From NCBI GenBank assembly GCA_913048145.1, contig CAJWVP010000067.1:1-10692 (forward strand): a stretch of 10,692 bases of DNA, given 5' to 3'. The position numbers and the translations under genes are program-made. This DNA comes from an uncultured Rhodospirillaceae bacterium (lineage in GTDB: Bacteria; Pseudomonadota; Alphaproteobacteria; Rhodospirillales; Casp-alpha2). Each line of letters opens with the position of its first letter. Position 1 is the stretch's first letter. The notes beneath the pieces were generated by a model that was not told where the DNA came from, did no database searches, and saw nothing but the letters and a program-made list of their open reading frames with translations. Positions 1-6,635 of the stretch are shown here, piece by piece.

Positions 1-117
1 CAACACGAAATGGACCACCTCGAAGGCATCTTGTTCGTCGACCACATTTCGGCGCTGAAGCGCAATATGATCCTGCGCAAGCTGAAAAAGGTGAAGAAAC
101 AGGCGACAGAAGACTAG
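1..117 (+). CDS. def: Peptide deformylase, C-terminal end (partial)
   Basis: Peptide deformylase removes the formyl group from the N-terminal methionine of new proteins. Only the last 38 codons are in the window; the 5' part lies to the left. They begin with QHEMDHLEG, the third conserved motif of the family. Its HExxH supplies two histidine metal ligands and the catalytic glutamate. This is followed by ILFVDHIS and a lysine-rich tail (LKRNMILRKLKKVKK), as is usual for proteobacterial Def. The TAG stop is at 115-117. The gene runs into fmt with an 11-bp gap, the classic def-fmt arrangement, in which the enzymes that add and remove the formyl group are co-transcribed. Confidence 0.95.
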   Translation, partial: QHEMDHLEGILFVDHISALKRNMILRKLKKVKKQATED

Positions 118-128
118 GCTGCGGAGCC

Positions 129-1064
129 ATGATAATCGCTAACACGCCCTTGCGTCTCGCCTTCATGGGCAGCCCTGACTTCGCTGTGCCCATACTCGCC
201 GCCCTTTTGGATGCCGGCCACGAGATCGCCTGTGTATACGCCCAGCCGCCGCGACCGGCCGGTCGCGGTCATAAGGAGCGGCACTGCTCCGTCCATGCGG
301 AGGCCTTGGCGCGGGGACTAGATGTGCGCACGGTGGTTAATTTTAAGGCAGAATCTGATCGCCAAGATTTCGTCGAGCTTGACCTAGACGCGGCGGTGGT
401 TGCCGCCTATGGCCTCATTTTGCCGGCCGACGTACTTGCCGCGCCCCGGTTGGGTTGCTTCAATGCTCATGCCTCGCTGTTGCCTCGCTGGCGCGGCGCA
501 GCCCCTATTCAGCGTGCTATTCTGGCTGGCGATGCAATCACCGGGGTCACGGTAATGGGAATGGAGGAAAGTCTAGACACGGGCCCCATGTTCGCCACTG
601 CCGAGGTCACCATCACGGCCCGAACGACCGCCGAGGATCTCCACGATACCCTCGCGAATTTAGGGGGGCCGCTCATGGTTTCCGCCCTCGACGGGATTGC
701 TGCCGGCACGCTAAGCGGGGCACCACAGCCCAATGCGTGTGTTACCTATGCGCCGAAGTTGGAGAAAGCTGAAGGGCGTATCGATTGGTCCATCTCTGCA
801 GCCCATATTGAACGCCTTGTACGAGGGCTGAACCCTTGGCCAGGTGTCTGGTTTGAACACGAAGGGCAACGCATCAAGGTTCTAGGCGCTCATGTGACAG
901 AACACGAGGGCCCGGCCGGGACAGTCGTGGCGCCGATGTTAACGGTTGCCTGCGGCCATGGCGCGATCGGCATCGACCGCCTGCAGCGCCCTGGAAAAGG
1001 CCCCGTGACCGCCGCCGACTATTTGCGGGGTAACCCAATCAACGTCGGCACAAAGTTTGGTTAG
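129..1064 (+). CDS. fmt: Methionyl-tRNA formyltransferase
   Basis: Fmt transfers a formyl group from 10-formyl-tetrahydrofolate to Met-tRNAfMet for translation initiation. The 311-residue product is of normal family length. The N-terminal formyltransferase fold starts with RLAFMGSPDFAVP (residues 9-21). The folate and catalytic region reads CFNAHASLLPRWRGAAPIQ (110-128). Asn112, His114 and Asp150 (in ESLDTG) match the catalytic Asn-His-Asp of the family. A C-terminal tRNA-binding domain follows from about residue 205, with LVRGLNPWPG conserved. ATG 129 is the chosen start. A GGAG lies only 2 bp upstream of it (123-126), so initiation there may be inefficient. An in-frame TTG at 150, nearer the usual family start, has no visible ribosome-binding site. 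The TAG stop overlaps the stop of a minus-strand remnant. Confidence 0.96.
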   Translation: MIIANTPLRLAFMGSPDFAVPILAALLDAGHEIACVYAQPPRPAGRGHKERHCSVHAEALARGLDVRTVVNFKAESDRQDFVELDLDAAVVAAYGLILPADVLAAPRLGCFNAHASLLPRWRGAAPIQRAILAGDAITGVTVMGMEESLDTGPMFATAEVTITARTTAEDLHDTLANLGGPLMVSALDGIAAGTLSGAPQPNACVTYAPKLEKAEGRIDWSISAAHIERLVRGLNPWPGVWFEHEGQRIKVLGAHVTEHEGPAGTVVAPMLTVACGHGAIGIDRLQRPGKGPVTAADYLRGNPINVGTKFG

Positions 1065-1330
1065 TCGGCGCCCAACGCCGCAAGCATCCGCGCGTCATCC
1101 GTAATATTTATGATCTTCGCCGGTGCCTTGGCAATGTTCGAGCTCTTGAATAGCCCCACCAAGTCGTTGAAGCCCTGTATCTTCAGCTCGTCATGTCCAT
1201 AGACCTCGGCGATCAGGGGGGGCTGACCGCGGGAGTATATGACGCGACCTCGGTCCGGTTTCAGGTTGCTGTAATAGTGGCTGTCGCGGTTGTTGATCTC
1301 AATGCATTGGATTGCAGTAGGAATCTCCCC
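1061..1330 (-). pseudogene. Start-less C-terminal remnant of an unrecognised protein
   Basis: An 89-codon frame runs on the minus strand from just after an in-frame TAG (1331-1333) to a TAA at 1061-1063, which overlaps the fmt stop. It contains no ATG near its beginning: the only Met is ten residues from the end, and there is no early GTG or TTG. It reads like real protein, with mixed composition and mostly G or C in third codon positions. Segments include CIEINNRDSHYYSNLKPDRG, GQPPLIAEVYGHDELKIQGF and AKIINITDDARMLAALGAD. I do not recognise the family. The simplest reading is the C-terminal end of a gene whose 5' part was lost or interrupted by the amber codon. A purine-rich stretch (AGGGGGAG on the minus strand) follows the TAG, so use of a rare ATT or ATC start cannot be fully excluded. 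Confidence 0.55.
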
Positions 1331-1407
1331 CTAGATCATACGGATGGTCAACAATAGGGCGGACAGGGCATAGTAAAAATCATATTCCACCCAACAGGAG
1401 TGATCGG

Positions 1408-2163
1408 GTGCCGCGTTACAGATTGACCCTTGAATATGACGGCCGTGGGTTCGTCGGTTGGCAGCGTCAGGATAACGGTTTGGGTGTTCAGCAGGCCCTC
1501 GAAGAGGCGGTCCGGGCGTTCTGCGGCGAGGTGGTTACGGTGCATGGCGCGGGCCGCACCGACTCCGGTGTTCACGCTCTCGCGCAGGTGGCGCACATGG
1601 ATCTGGCGAAGGAATGGGCCACTGACACGATTCGCGACGCTCTGAACGCGTACTTGAAAGAGACGCCCGCCAGCGTTTTGGGCGCAGCGGTCACGTCGGC
1701 CGACTTCCATGCCCGGTTCTCCGCCGTCGAGCGTTCCTACCGCTATCGTATTGTGAACCGGCGCGCCCCCCTGACGATGGATGCGGGCCTGGCCTGGTGG
1801 GTGCCAGCGAGACTGGACGCCGTCGCAATGGCGGACGCCGCGACGGTGTTTGTGGGCACGCACGATTTCACCAGCTTTAGAGCCAGCGTGTGTCAGGCGA
1901 AGTCGCCAGCGAAGACCTTGGATGAGCTGACGGTTCAGACTGCGGGCAACGAAATCCACGTTGTCGCACGGGCCCGGTCGTTTCTGCACCACCAGGTCCG
2001 TAACATCGTCGGCTCGCTCGCCTGGGTTGGGGACGGGAAATGGACCCGCGGCCATCTGAAAGACGCCCTGGCTGCTAAGGACCGATGCGCCGGCGGGCCA
2101 ACGGCGCCGGCCGCCGGTCTCTACTTAACGGGAGTGCGCTATGGCGAAACGACAGAGATCTAA
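1408..2163 (+). CDS. truA: tRNA pseudouridine(38-40) synthase TruA
   Basis: TruA converts uridines 38-40 of the tRNA anticodon stem-loop to pseudouridine. The 251-residue protein is close to the usual length. It starts with the family opening YRLTLEYDGRGFVGWQRQ (residues 4-21). The catalytic loop GAGRTDSGVHA (48-58) contains the essential nucleophile Asp52. The second half carries ARFSAVERSYRYRI (about 102-115), DFTSF (about 152-156) and SFLHHQVRNIVG (about 191-202), all conserved in the family. The start is GTG at 1408, preceded by AGGAG at 1396-1400 with 7-bp spacing. It follows fmt as expected, but the intervening 343 bp with an antisense gene remnant is unusual for this cluster and suggests that truA may have its own promoter. 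Confidence 0.96.
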   Translation: MPRYRLTLEYDGRGFVGWQRQDNGLGVQQALEEAVRAFCGEVVTVHGAGRTDSGVHALAQVAHMDLAKEWATDTIRDALNAYLKETPASVLGAAVTSADFHARFSAVERSYRYRIVNRRAPLTMDAGLAWWVPARLDAVAMADAATVFVGTHDFTSFRASVCQAKSPAKTLDELTVQTAGNEIHVVARARSFLHHQVRNIVGSLAWVGDGKWTRGHLKDALAAKDRCAGGPTAPAAGLYLTGVRYGETTEI

Positions 2164-2177
2164 AAATTTTGGTCCCA

Positions 2178-2206
2178 TTGCCCTTGTGTTTCCGTACGCC
2201 TATACA
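2178..2206 (+). promoter_or_regulatory. Candidate sigma-70 promoter giving a near-leaderless mRNA
   Basis: TTGCCC (2178-2183) and TATACA (2201-2206) are separated by exactly 17 bp and lie just after the truA stop. Transcription would start about 6-8 bp after the -10 box, near 2213. That is one or two bases before the ATG at 2215 of the small membrane protein. No Shine-Dalgarno sequence precedes that ATG, which fits a leaderless transcript. The prediction is from sequence pattern only. Confidence 0.4.
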
Positions 2207-2214
2207 GAACCATC

Positions 2215-2610
2215 ATGAGCAAGATACCTCTCAGCCTGAACAGCGGCGACGCCCAGGCCCAGTTCAACGCCGCCCCGGCTGGTGCGGCCCAACAGCAGGC
2301 CGTTGCGCCGACTACCCCGGTCATGGGCTATTGCGCCGTGGGCTTTGGCCTATTGGGTATTTTCACGATTGGGTTCGTGTTCATGCCGTTAGGGCTGATT
2401 TTTTCCATCGCGGCCCTGTTTCTGGGCCAATCCGTGTGGGGCGTGGTGGGATTGATGCTGGCCGTGGCTGGGTTCATCACCTCGCCGAAGCTCTGGCTGA
2501 TCGTCGGCATGGGCGCCTTATATGTCATGTTCGATTTTGATGAGCTCATGAAGCCTGCCTTAGAGTTTCTGCGCTCAATTGGGATAAGCGATGACACCAC
2601 CGAGGTCTGA
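2215..2610 (+). CDS. Small membrane protein of unknown function
   Basis: The 131-residue protein has no family I can name. Residues 1-36 are polar and rich in Ala and Gln (SGDAQAQFNAAPAGAAQQQA) and look disordered. Residues 37-106 are strongly hydrophobic and glycine-rich, probably three or four short membrane helices (roughly 38-56, 57-72, 74-91 and 92-106). The last 25 residues are acidic and cytosolic or periplasmic (FDFDELMKPALEFLRS, DDTTEV). The layout recalls small DUF4190-like membrane proteins, but this is only a resemblance. ATG 2215 is the only sensible start. It has no ribosome-binding site and sits close to a predicted transcription start, so it may be translated from a leaderless mRNA. 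Its stop lies 4 bp from the stop of the converging membrane-protein gene. Confidence 0.75.
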   Translation: MSKIPLSLNSGDAQAQFNAAPAGAAQQQAVAPTTPVMGYCAVGFGLLGIFTIGFVFMPLGLIFSIAALFLGQSVWGVVGLMLAVAGFITSPKLWLIVGMGALYVMFDFDELMKPALEFLRSIGISDDTTEV

Positions 2611-2614
2611 GGCC

Positions 2615-3193
2615 TCAACCCGGCCGACTGGTCAGCACCTCGATAAGCACGCCCAACAACAGATCCATGACGACAATCCCCGCCGCCGTTCCGAACGGCA
2701 CTTCAAGCGCTTTGCGTGTTACGAACAACTTCAAACCCAAGATCCACATAAGGGTGATCACGGCCAGGAAATTGGACAGCCCCTGCGCGAAGGTGCCGGT
2801 TATCCCGAGTATGACCATTGGCAGATAAACCCCGTTCTGGACCACCGACAGCCAGTTGTAGGCGACCAGGTAGCGGACCATCTTGTCTTCTTTTTGCAGA
2901 ACGGGCGCCATGTACAGCATAATTAGCGGAAACGCCAACCAGGCAATGGCGTAGACCAGTATCTGGGCAACAAGGTAGGCGGGAAATGAGCCGTCCGTGT
3001 CCAACCCGACGAACCGGATCACCAAGTACAGAAGGAACAATGGTGCCACCACGGCAGCGGCTAGGAACGACCGCCAGAAATCTGCGGTCGTGTCGCCGAA
3101 ATAATCGAGCCCTTGGGTGTCCAGCTTGACCAGTCGCACCGCGCCTGAAAGCCCAACCGAAATGTAGGCCACCATGTGCGCCAACGGCGGCAT
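2615..3193 (-). CDS. Five-helix membrane protein coupled to dapE, function unknown
   Basis: The 192-residue product is a probable inner-membrane protein. Hydrophobic segments lie at about residues 41-63, 72-95, 106-131, 139-158 and 168-187. The N-terminal 40 residues are only mildly hydrophobic and include KLDTQGLDYFGDTTADFWRS. The arrangement faintly recalls Yip1-like membrane proteins, but I cannot assign a family. Its ATG (3191-3193) overlaps the dapE TGA by one base (TGATG), so translation is probably coupled to dapE and it belongs to the dapD-dapE operon. No catalytic motif or cofactor site is visible. A role linked to diaminopimelate or cell-wall metabolism would be guesswork from position alone. 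Confidence 0.8.
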   Translation of the reverse strand: MPPLAHMVAYISVGLSGAVRLVKLDTQGLDYFGDTTADFWRSFLAAAVVAPLFLLYLVIRFVGLDTDGSFPAYLVAQILVYAIAWLAFPLIMLYMAPVLQKEDKMVRYLVAYNWLSVVQNGVYLPMVILGITGTFAQGLSNFLAVITLMWILGLKLFVTRKALEVPFGTAAGIVVMDLLLGVLIEVLTSRPG

Positions 3194-4362
3194 CAGGCTA
3201 AGCCGAAGTAGTTGGCCAACACCCGCTCGTAGATCTCCGCCAAGGCGTAGATATCATCGACACGGGCGTTTTCGTCCACTTTGTGGGCGGTGGCGTTGAT
3301 CAGGCCCAGCTCCACCACCGGGCAATGGTCCTTGATGAACCGCGCGTCCGACGTGCCGCCCGTGGTCGACAGTTCCGGGGTCTCGCCGCTGACCGCCGTA
3401 ACTGCGCTGGCCACCAGGTCGCTAAAATCACCCGGTGGCGTCAGAAAGGCTTCCCCCGAAATGGAAATATCCATGTCGATGGCACCCGTATTGCCGGCCA
3501 CCTGAGCCCGGACGGTTTCGAGATATTCAGAGAGGCTGCTGCCCGAGTGCTGGTCGTTGAAGCGGATGTTGAGCCTGGCTGTCGCCCTCACTGGGATCAG
3601 GTTGGTCGTCGCATTGCCGACGTCAATGGTGGTGATTTCCAGGTTGGTTGGTGGGAAATGATTGGTGCCAGCGTCAAAGATGTGGTCATCCACGATCTTA
3701 AGGAACCGGAGCAGCCGAGGCACCGGGTTATCAGCAAGCGCTGGGTAAGCCACGTGGCCTTGGGTCCCGTGCACCGTAACAGTTGCGTTCATAGACCCGC
3801 GCCGGCCGATTTTGATCATGTCGCCCAGCACGTTGATATTGGTTGGCTCGCCTACTACGCAGGCGTCTAAGACCTCGCCGTTCGCGCGCAGCCAATCCAG
3901 CATCTTAACCGTACCGTTGATGGCCGGCCCCTCTTCGTCGCCGGTGATCAAAAGGGAAATGGAGCCTGGAATTTTGTCACCAAACGCCGCGACTAAGCGT
4001 GATGCCGCCGCCACGAAGGCAGCGATGGCACATTTCATATCGGCCGCGCCCCGGCCGTAAAGACGGCCGTCGCGAATTTCCGGTTGAAACGGATCGCTAG
4101 TCCAGTCCGCCAAATCCCCGGGCGGCACCACGTCCGTATGCCCGGCAAAACAGAGGTTGGGGCACTCTTCACCGAACCGGGCATAGAGGTTATCCACGTC
4201 CGGCGTGCCGTCCTCAGTGAACGGCAGCCGTTGGCAGGTAAAGCCCAGCGGCACCAGATGCTCTTCCAGTACACCCAGTGCTCCCTCATCCACGGGCGTC
4301 ACGCTCGGCCGGCGGATCAGCGCTTTGGAAAGTGCCACCGGGTCATGAACGGGAAGGGTCAC
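3193..4362 (-). CDS. dapE: Succinyl-diaminopimelate desuccinylase
   Basis: DapE hydrolyses N-succinyl-L,L-diaminopimelate to L,L-diaminopimelate and succinate, a late step of the succinylase route to lysine and peptidoglycan. The 389-residue protein is a standard M20 di-zinc peptidase. CFAGHTDVVPPGD (residues 71-83) gives ligand His75 and catalytic-site Asp77. GRGAADMK (103-110) gives bridging Asp108. TGDEEGPA (140-147) gives Glu143 and Glu144, the general base and a ligand. Glu172 (VVGEPT) and His360 (INATAHKVDE) complete the metal set. A dimerisation domain lies between about 180 and 295. TTGGTSDARF (333-342) is typical of DapE rather than other M20 enzymes. The start is GTG 4362, 7 bp after the dapD stop, with no strong ribosome-binding site, which suggests coupling to dapD. 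Confidence 0.96.
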   Translation of the reverse strand: MTLPVHDPVALSKALIRRPSVTPVDEGALGVLEEHLVPLGFTCQRLPFTEDGTPDVDNLYARFGEECPNLCFAGHTDVVPPGDLADWTSDPFQPEIRDGRLYGRGAADMKCAIAAFVAAASRLVAAFGDKIPGSISLLITGDEEGPAINGTVKMLDWLRANGEVLDACVVGEPTNINVLGDMIKIGRRGSMNATVTVHGTQGHVAYPALADNPVPRLLRFLKIVDDHIFDAGTNHFPPTNLEITTIDVGNATTNLIPVRATARLNIRFNDQHSGSSLSEYLETVRAQVAGNTGAIDMDISISGEAFLTPPGDFSDLVASAVTAVSGETPELSTTGGTSDARFIKDHCPVVELGLINATAHKVDENARVDDIYALAEIYERVLANYFGLA

Positions 4363-4369
4363 GTCGGGC

Positions 4370-5200
4370 TCAGTCCCGCAGCAGATCGTTGATGGAGGTC
4401 TTCGCCCGGGTGCCTTCGTCGACGCGCTTGATGATCACCGCGCAATAGAGGGCGGGGGTGGGCTTGCCGTCGACAATCGGCCCCGGCAGGGAGCCCGGAA
4501 CGACGACCGAATAGGCCGGTACGCGGCCGTAATGGATCTCGCCCGTATCGCGTTCGACGATTTTCGTCGATTGACCAATGAACACGCCCATGGACAGGAC
4601 GGAGCCTTCCTCCACAATGACGCCTTCCACCACTTCCGAACGCGCGCCGATGAAGCAGTTGTCTTCAATAATCACTGGCCCGGCTTGCAGCGGCTCCAAA
4701 ACGCCGCCGATGCCAGCGCCGCCCGACAGGTGCACGTTCTTTCCAATCTGCGCGCAAGACCCTACGGTCGCCCAGGTGTCGACCATGGTGCCCGAATCAA
4801 CGTAGGCGCCGAGGTTGACGAAACTCGGCATCAAAACGACGCTCGGCGCGATGTAGGCGGAATGCCGTACGATGCAATGCGGCACGGCGCGGAAGCCGGC
4901 GTCCGCGAACTCGGCTTCGCCCCAGCCGGCGAACTTCGAATCCACCTTGTCCCACCAAGGCGCGCCACCGGGCCCTCCGTCAATGGTGTACATATCGTTC
5001 AGGCGGAACGACAAAAGCACGGCCTTCTTTAGCCACTGGTTCACGACCCATTCGCCGCCGGTCATCTCGGCAACGCGGGCATGGCCTGAATCAAGCTGGT
5101 TTAAGGCCTGCCCAATGGCGTCCCGGACTTCCCCGGTGGTCGCTGGAGAGATGTTGTCCCGGTCTTCCCAGGCGGCGTCGATGGTGGCTGCTAGACTCAT
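4370..5200 (-). CDS. dapD: Tetrahydrodipicolinate N-succinyltransferase
   Basis: DapD transfers succinate from succinyl-CoA to tetrahydrodipicolinate, the committed step of the succinylase branch. Starting at ATG 5200 gives 276 residues, the family size. The frame stays open upstream to 5398, but those 66 residues do not resemble DapD. A helical N-terminal domain (1-105) contains WVVNQWLKKAVLLSFRLND. Then comes a left-handed beta-helix of hexapeptide repeats with the signature MPSFVNLGAYVDSGTMVDTW (124-143) and VGSCAQIGKNVHLSGGAGIG (146-165). Asp141 and Glu189 have the same numbers as residues I recall being proposed as catalytic in the characterised enzyme. The C-terminus has YCAVIIKRVDEGTRAKTSIN. 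A weak GGAA precedes the ATG by 7 bp. It is the first gene of dapD-dapE-membrane protein. Confidence 0.96.
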   Translation of the reverse strand: MSLAATIDAAWEDRDNISPATTGEVRDAIGQALNQLDSGHARVAEMTGGEWVVNQWLKKAVLLSFRLNDMYTIDGGPGGAPWWDKVDSKFAGWGEAEFADAGFRAVPHCIVRHSAYIAPSVVLMPSFVNLGAYVDSGTMVDTWATVGSCAQIGKNVHLSGGAGIGGVLEPLQAGPVIIEDNCFIGARSEVVEGVIVEEGSVLSMGVFIGQSTKIVERDTGEIHYGRVPAYSVVVPGSLPGPIVDGKPTPALYCAVIIKRVDEGTRAKTSINDLLRD

Positions 5201-5827
5201 GAGATCATTCCATTCGCTAAGGGGCGGAATACCGCCAGAAAAACGGCTCCGAAGATGCGGCAGGGGACAGGCGCTGTCAACATGGCGCAGGAGCCCGGCG
5301 ACCGTTGTGCGCGCGCGCTGGATGGGGATGGTGGGACCGACCCTGCCGCCTGTTCGCAACTGTCCGCAGAATTCCGCACCGGGTCCATAAAGGTCCATAT
5401 GTGGGCCTCAGCGGACCCATCTATCGGCCGCAAAGTGGCGCCGCGGTCAGGGTTTTTCGATGTACACATTTGTGACAATTCTTCGGCTGCTGTCCGCATC
5501 ACCTTACGCGATCCGACGTGGCGAGCGCCCGTCCCGGTGATGACGTCATGATCAATGCCGTGTGAACAGGTTTAGTTGACATGGAAGCTTCTCGCCGTGG
5601 TTCGACGACATGTCTGGGGCGGCAGTGTCCGAACAAGCTGCAACGCCAATCGTCGATATGCTGCTTATGCCGCCTGGCAAGCATTAGCCCCCGGGACGAC
5701 TTGTGCAGTATGGAAGGGTTCTGTCTTGGCTATAGGCCAAAAGTCAAATGTTTGCACTTGGTGATGGCATTGATCTTAGCTGTGAATCTCAGGTGACGAG
5801 AGTTCAGTCAACGGGGAGACACGTTCG
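5201..5827. other. Gene-free stretch between dapD and the GntR gene; probable dapD promoter region
   Basis: I see no supportable gene in these 627 bp. The open frames on both strands have skewed, Arg-, Ser- or Cys-rich translations and match nothing I know. Minus-strand signals for dapD include a perfect TTGACA (5275-5280 read on the minus strand) with a weak CATCTT 17 bp downstream. A GGCGG-TATT-CCGCC hairpin (5223-5236) lies in the presumed leader. Other short structures are the direct repeat GGTCCATA at 5382-5389 and 5392-5399, the palindrome ATGACGTCAT at 5540-5549, and an inverted repeat TTGGC/GCCAA at 5726-5740. No terminator with a T-run was found after the GntR gene. The stretch probably marks the boundary between core genes and the cassette to its right. 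Confidence 0.5.
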
Positions 5828-6619
5828 CTACCAAGTGGGCTTGGTCTCCAGGAACTCTATAGGCGACACATCGGCGGGCACATAGGCGCGCTGGAATGTT
5901 AAGGGCTTATCGCCACTTCCATAGCCCAAAATATCGCATGCTAATCCGAACGCTCCTGAGTGAAGTTTGAGTTGCCGAGTTGCGGCGTCAGGAAGTGCCG
6001 TACACACGATGCGGTTTTTCGTGCGGACTGTTTCACTTCCAAACATCCGTTGGACGACAGCACTCAAGTGCACACCCTCGAGTTCGCTGCGCTGCAACTC
6101 CAATACGCCTCCGAACTGACTGAACGAAAGAAAGAACGATGCGTGTATCTTGAACTGGTGACCAATATCAATGACCCGATCAATCCGTACGAAGCTACTG
6201 TCCTGTCCGAGGAACTGGCTCCACGGTCCACGGCTTTCGATGCGGCGCATTTCGAGGACCTTGCTGAAAATTGGATAAACACGCTCTTCCTTTTCGTTCA
6301 TAAAACGAAATTGCCACAGGTCGAAAATTTCGGAGGTCCGCTCTGAAACAATGGTCCCGCGACGTCGTGTCCGTTTGATTGCGCCGAGTTGGGAGAGACT
6401 GCGCATTGCCTTCTGAACGGTACCAAGGCTGAACGGCAGCTTCTCGGTCAACATGGTTTCCGTCGGCAGGTGGTCTCCAGGTTTGATGTCCCCATCCTCG
6501 ATTAGCGCTAAAATCGCATCCGACAACTGCCTATACTTCGGAAACTTTTTGCCGCCGTAAGAAATCTCATTCAGTCGCGCACGAATTTTGTCGTATATGG
6601 AAGCCGTGGCCATTGGCAT
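5828..6619 (-). CDS. GntR-family transcriptional regulator, HutC/UTRA type
   Basis: The protein is a probable ligand-responsive DNA-binding regulator. From ATG 6619 it has 263 residues. A winged helix-turn-helix spans about 28-93, with the GntR hallmarks YRQLSDAILALIEDGDIKPG, LPTE and GTVQKAMRSLSQLGAIKR, then the wing RRRGTIV. A UTRA-type effector domain fills about 115-258, with conserved-looking FVRIDRVID, and DKPLTFQRAYVPADVSPI near the end. The residues before the winged helix (MATASIYDKIRARLNEISYG) are longer than usual. The frame is open further upstream to 6718, but that part overlaps the dehydrogenase gene, so 6619 (or ATG 6613) is preferred, although no clear ribosome-binding site is seen. 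It starts 16 bp after the dehydrogenase stop, so both are probably one transcript. Its target is most likely the divergent promoter region at 7515-7687. Confidence 0.9.
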   Translation of the reverse strand: MPMATASIYDKIRARLNEISYGGKKFPKYRQLSDAILALIEDGDIKPGDHLPTETMLTEKLPFSLGTVQKAMRSLSQLGAIKRTRRRGTIVSERTSEIFDLWQFRFMNEKEERVYPIFSKVLEMRRIESRGPWSQFLGQDSSFVRIDRVIDIGHQFKIHASFFLSFSQFGGVLELQRSELEGVHLSAVVQRMFGSETVRTKNRIVCTALPDAATRQLKLHSGAFGLACDILGYGSGDKPLTFQRAYVPADVSPIEFLETKPTW

Positions 6620-6635
6620 AATGTGCCAGGGGTCT

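Noticed and set aside
1348..2055. Long minus-strand open frame antisense to truA (235 codons)
   Set aside because: It lies almost wholly over truA, is rich in Arg, His and Gly as expected for an antisense shadow, and has no family features.
5201..5398. N-terminal extension of DapD by 66 residues
   Set aside because: The extra residues are Arg-, Pro- and Gly-rich and do not resemble DapD; ATG 5200 gives the usual length and N-terminus.
5540..5549. Perfect palindrome ATGACGTCAT
   Set aside because: A single 10-bp palindrome away from any promoter or regulator gene can arise by chance; no second copy was seen.
5255..5551. 98-codon plus-strand open frame upstream of dapD
   Set aside because: Its translation looks like random sequence, there is no ribosome-binding site, and it runs over the presumed dapD promoter.
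5590..5620. GGTTCGA resembling a tRNA T-loop
   Set aside because: The flanking bases cannot form the T-stem, and no matching D-arm, anticodon arm or acceptor stem is present.
5576..5764. Possible transposase or gene fragment
   Set aside because: Two overlapping short frames with Cys- and Arg-rich translations match no transposase motif I know, and no terminal inverted repeats are visible.
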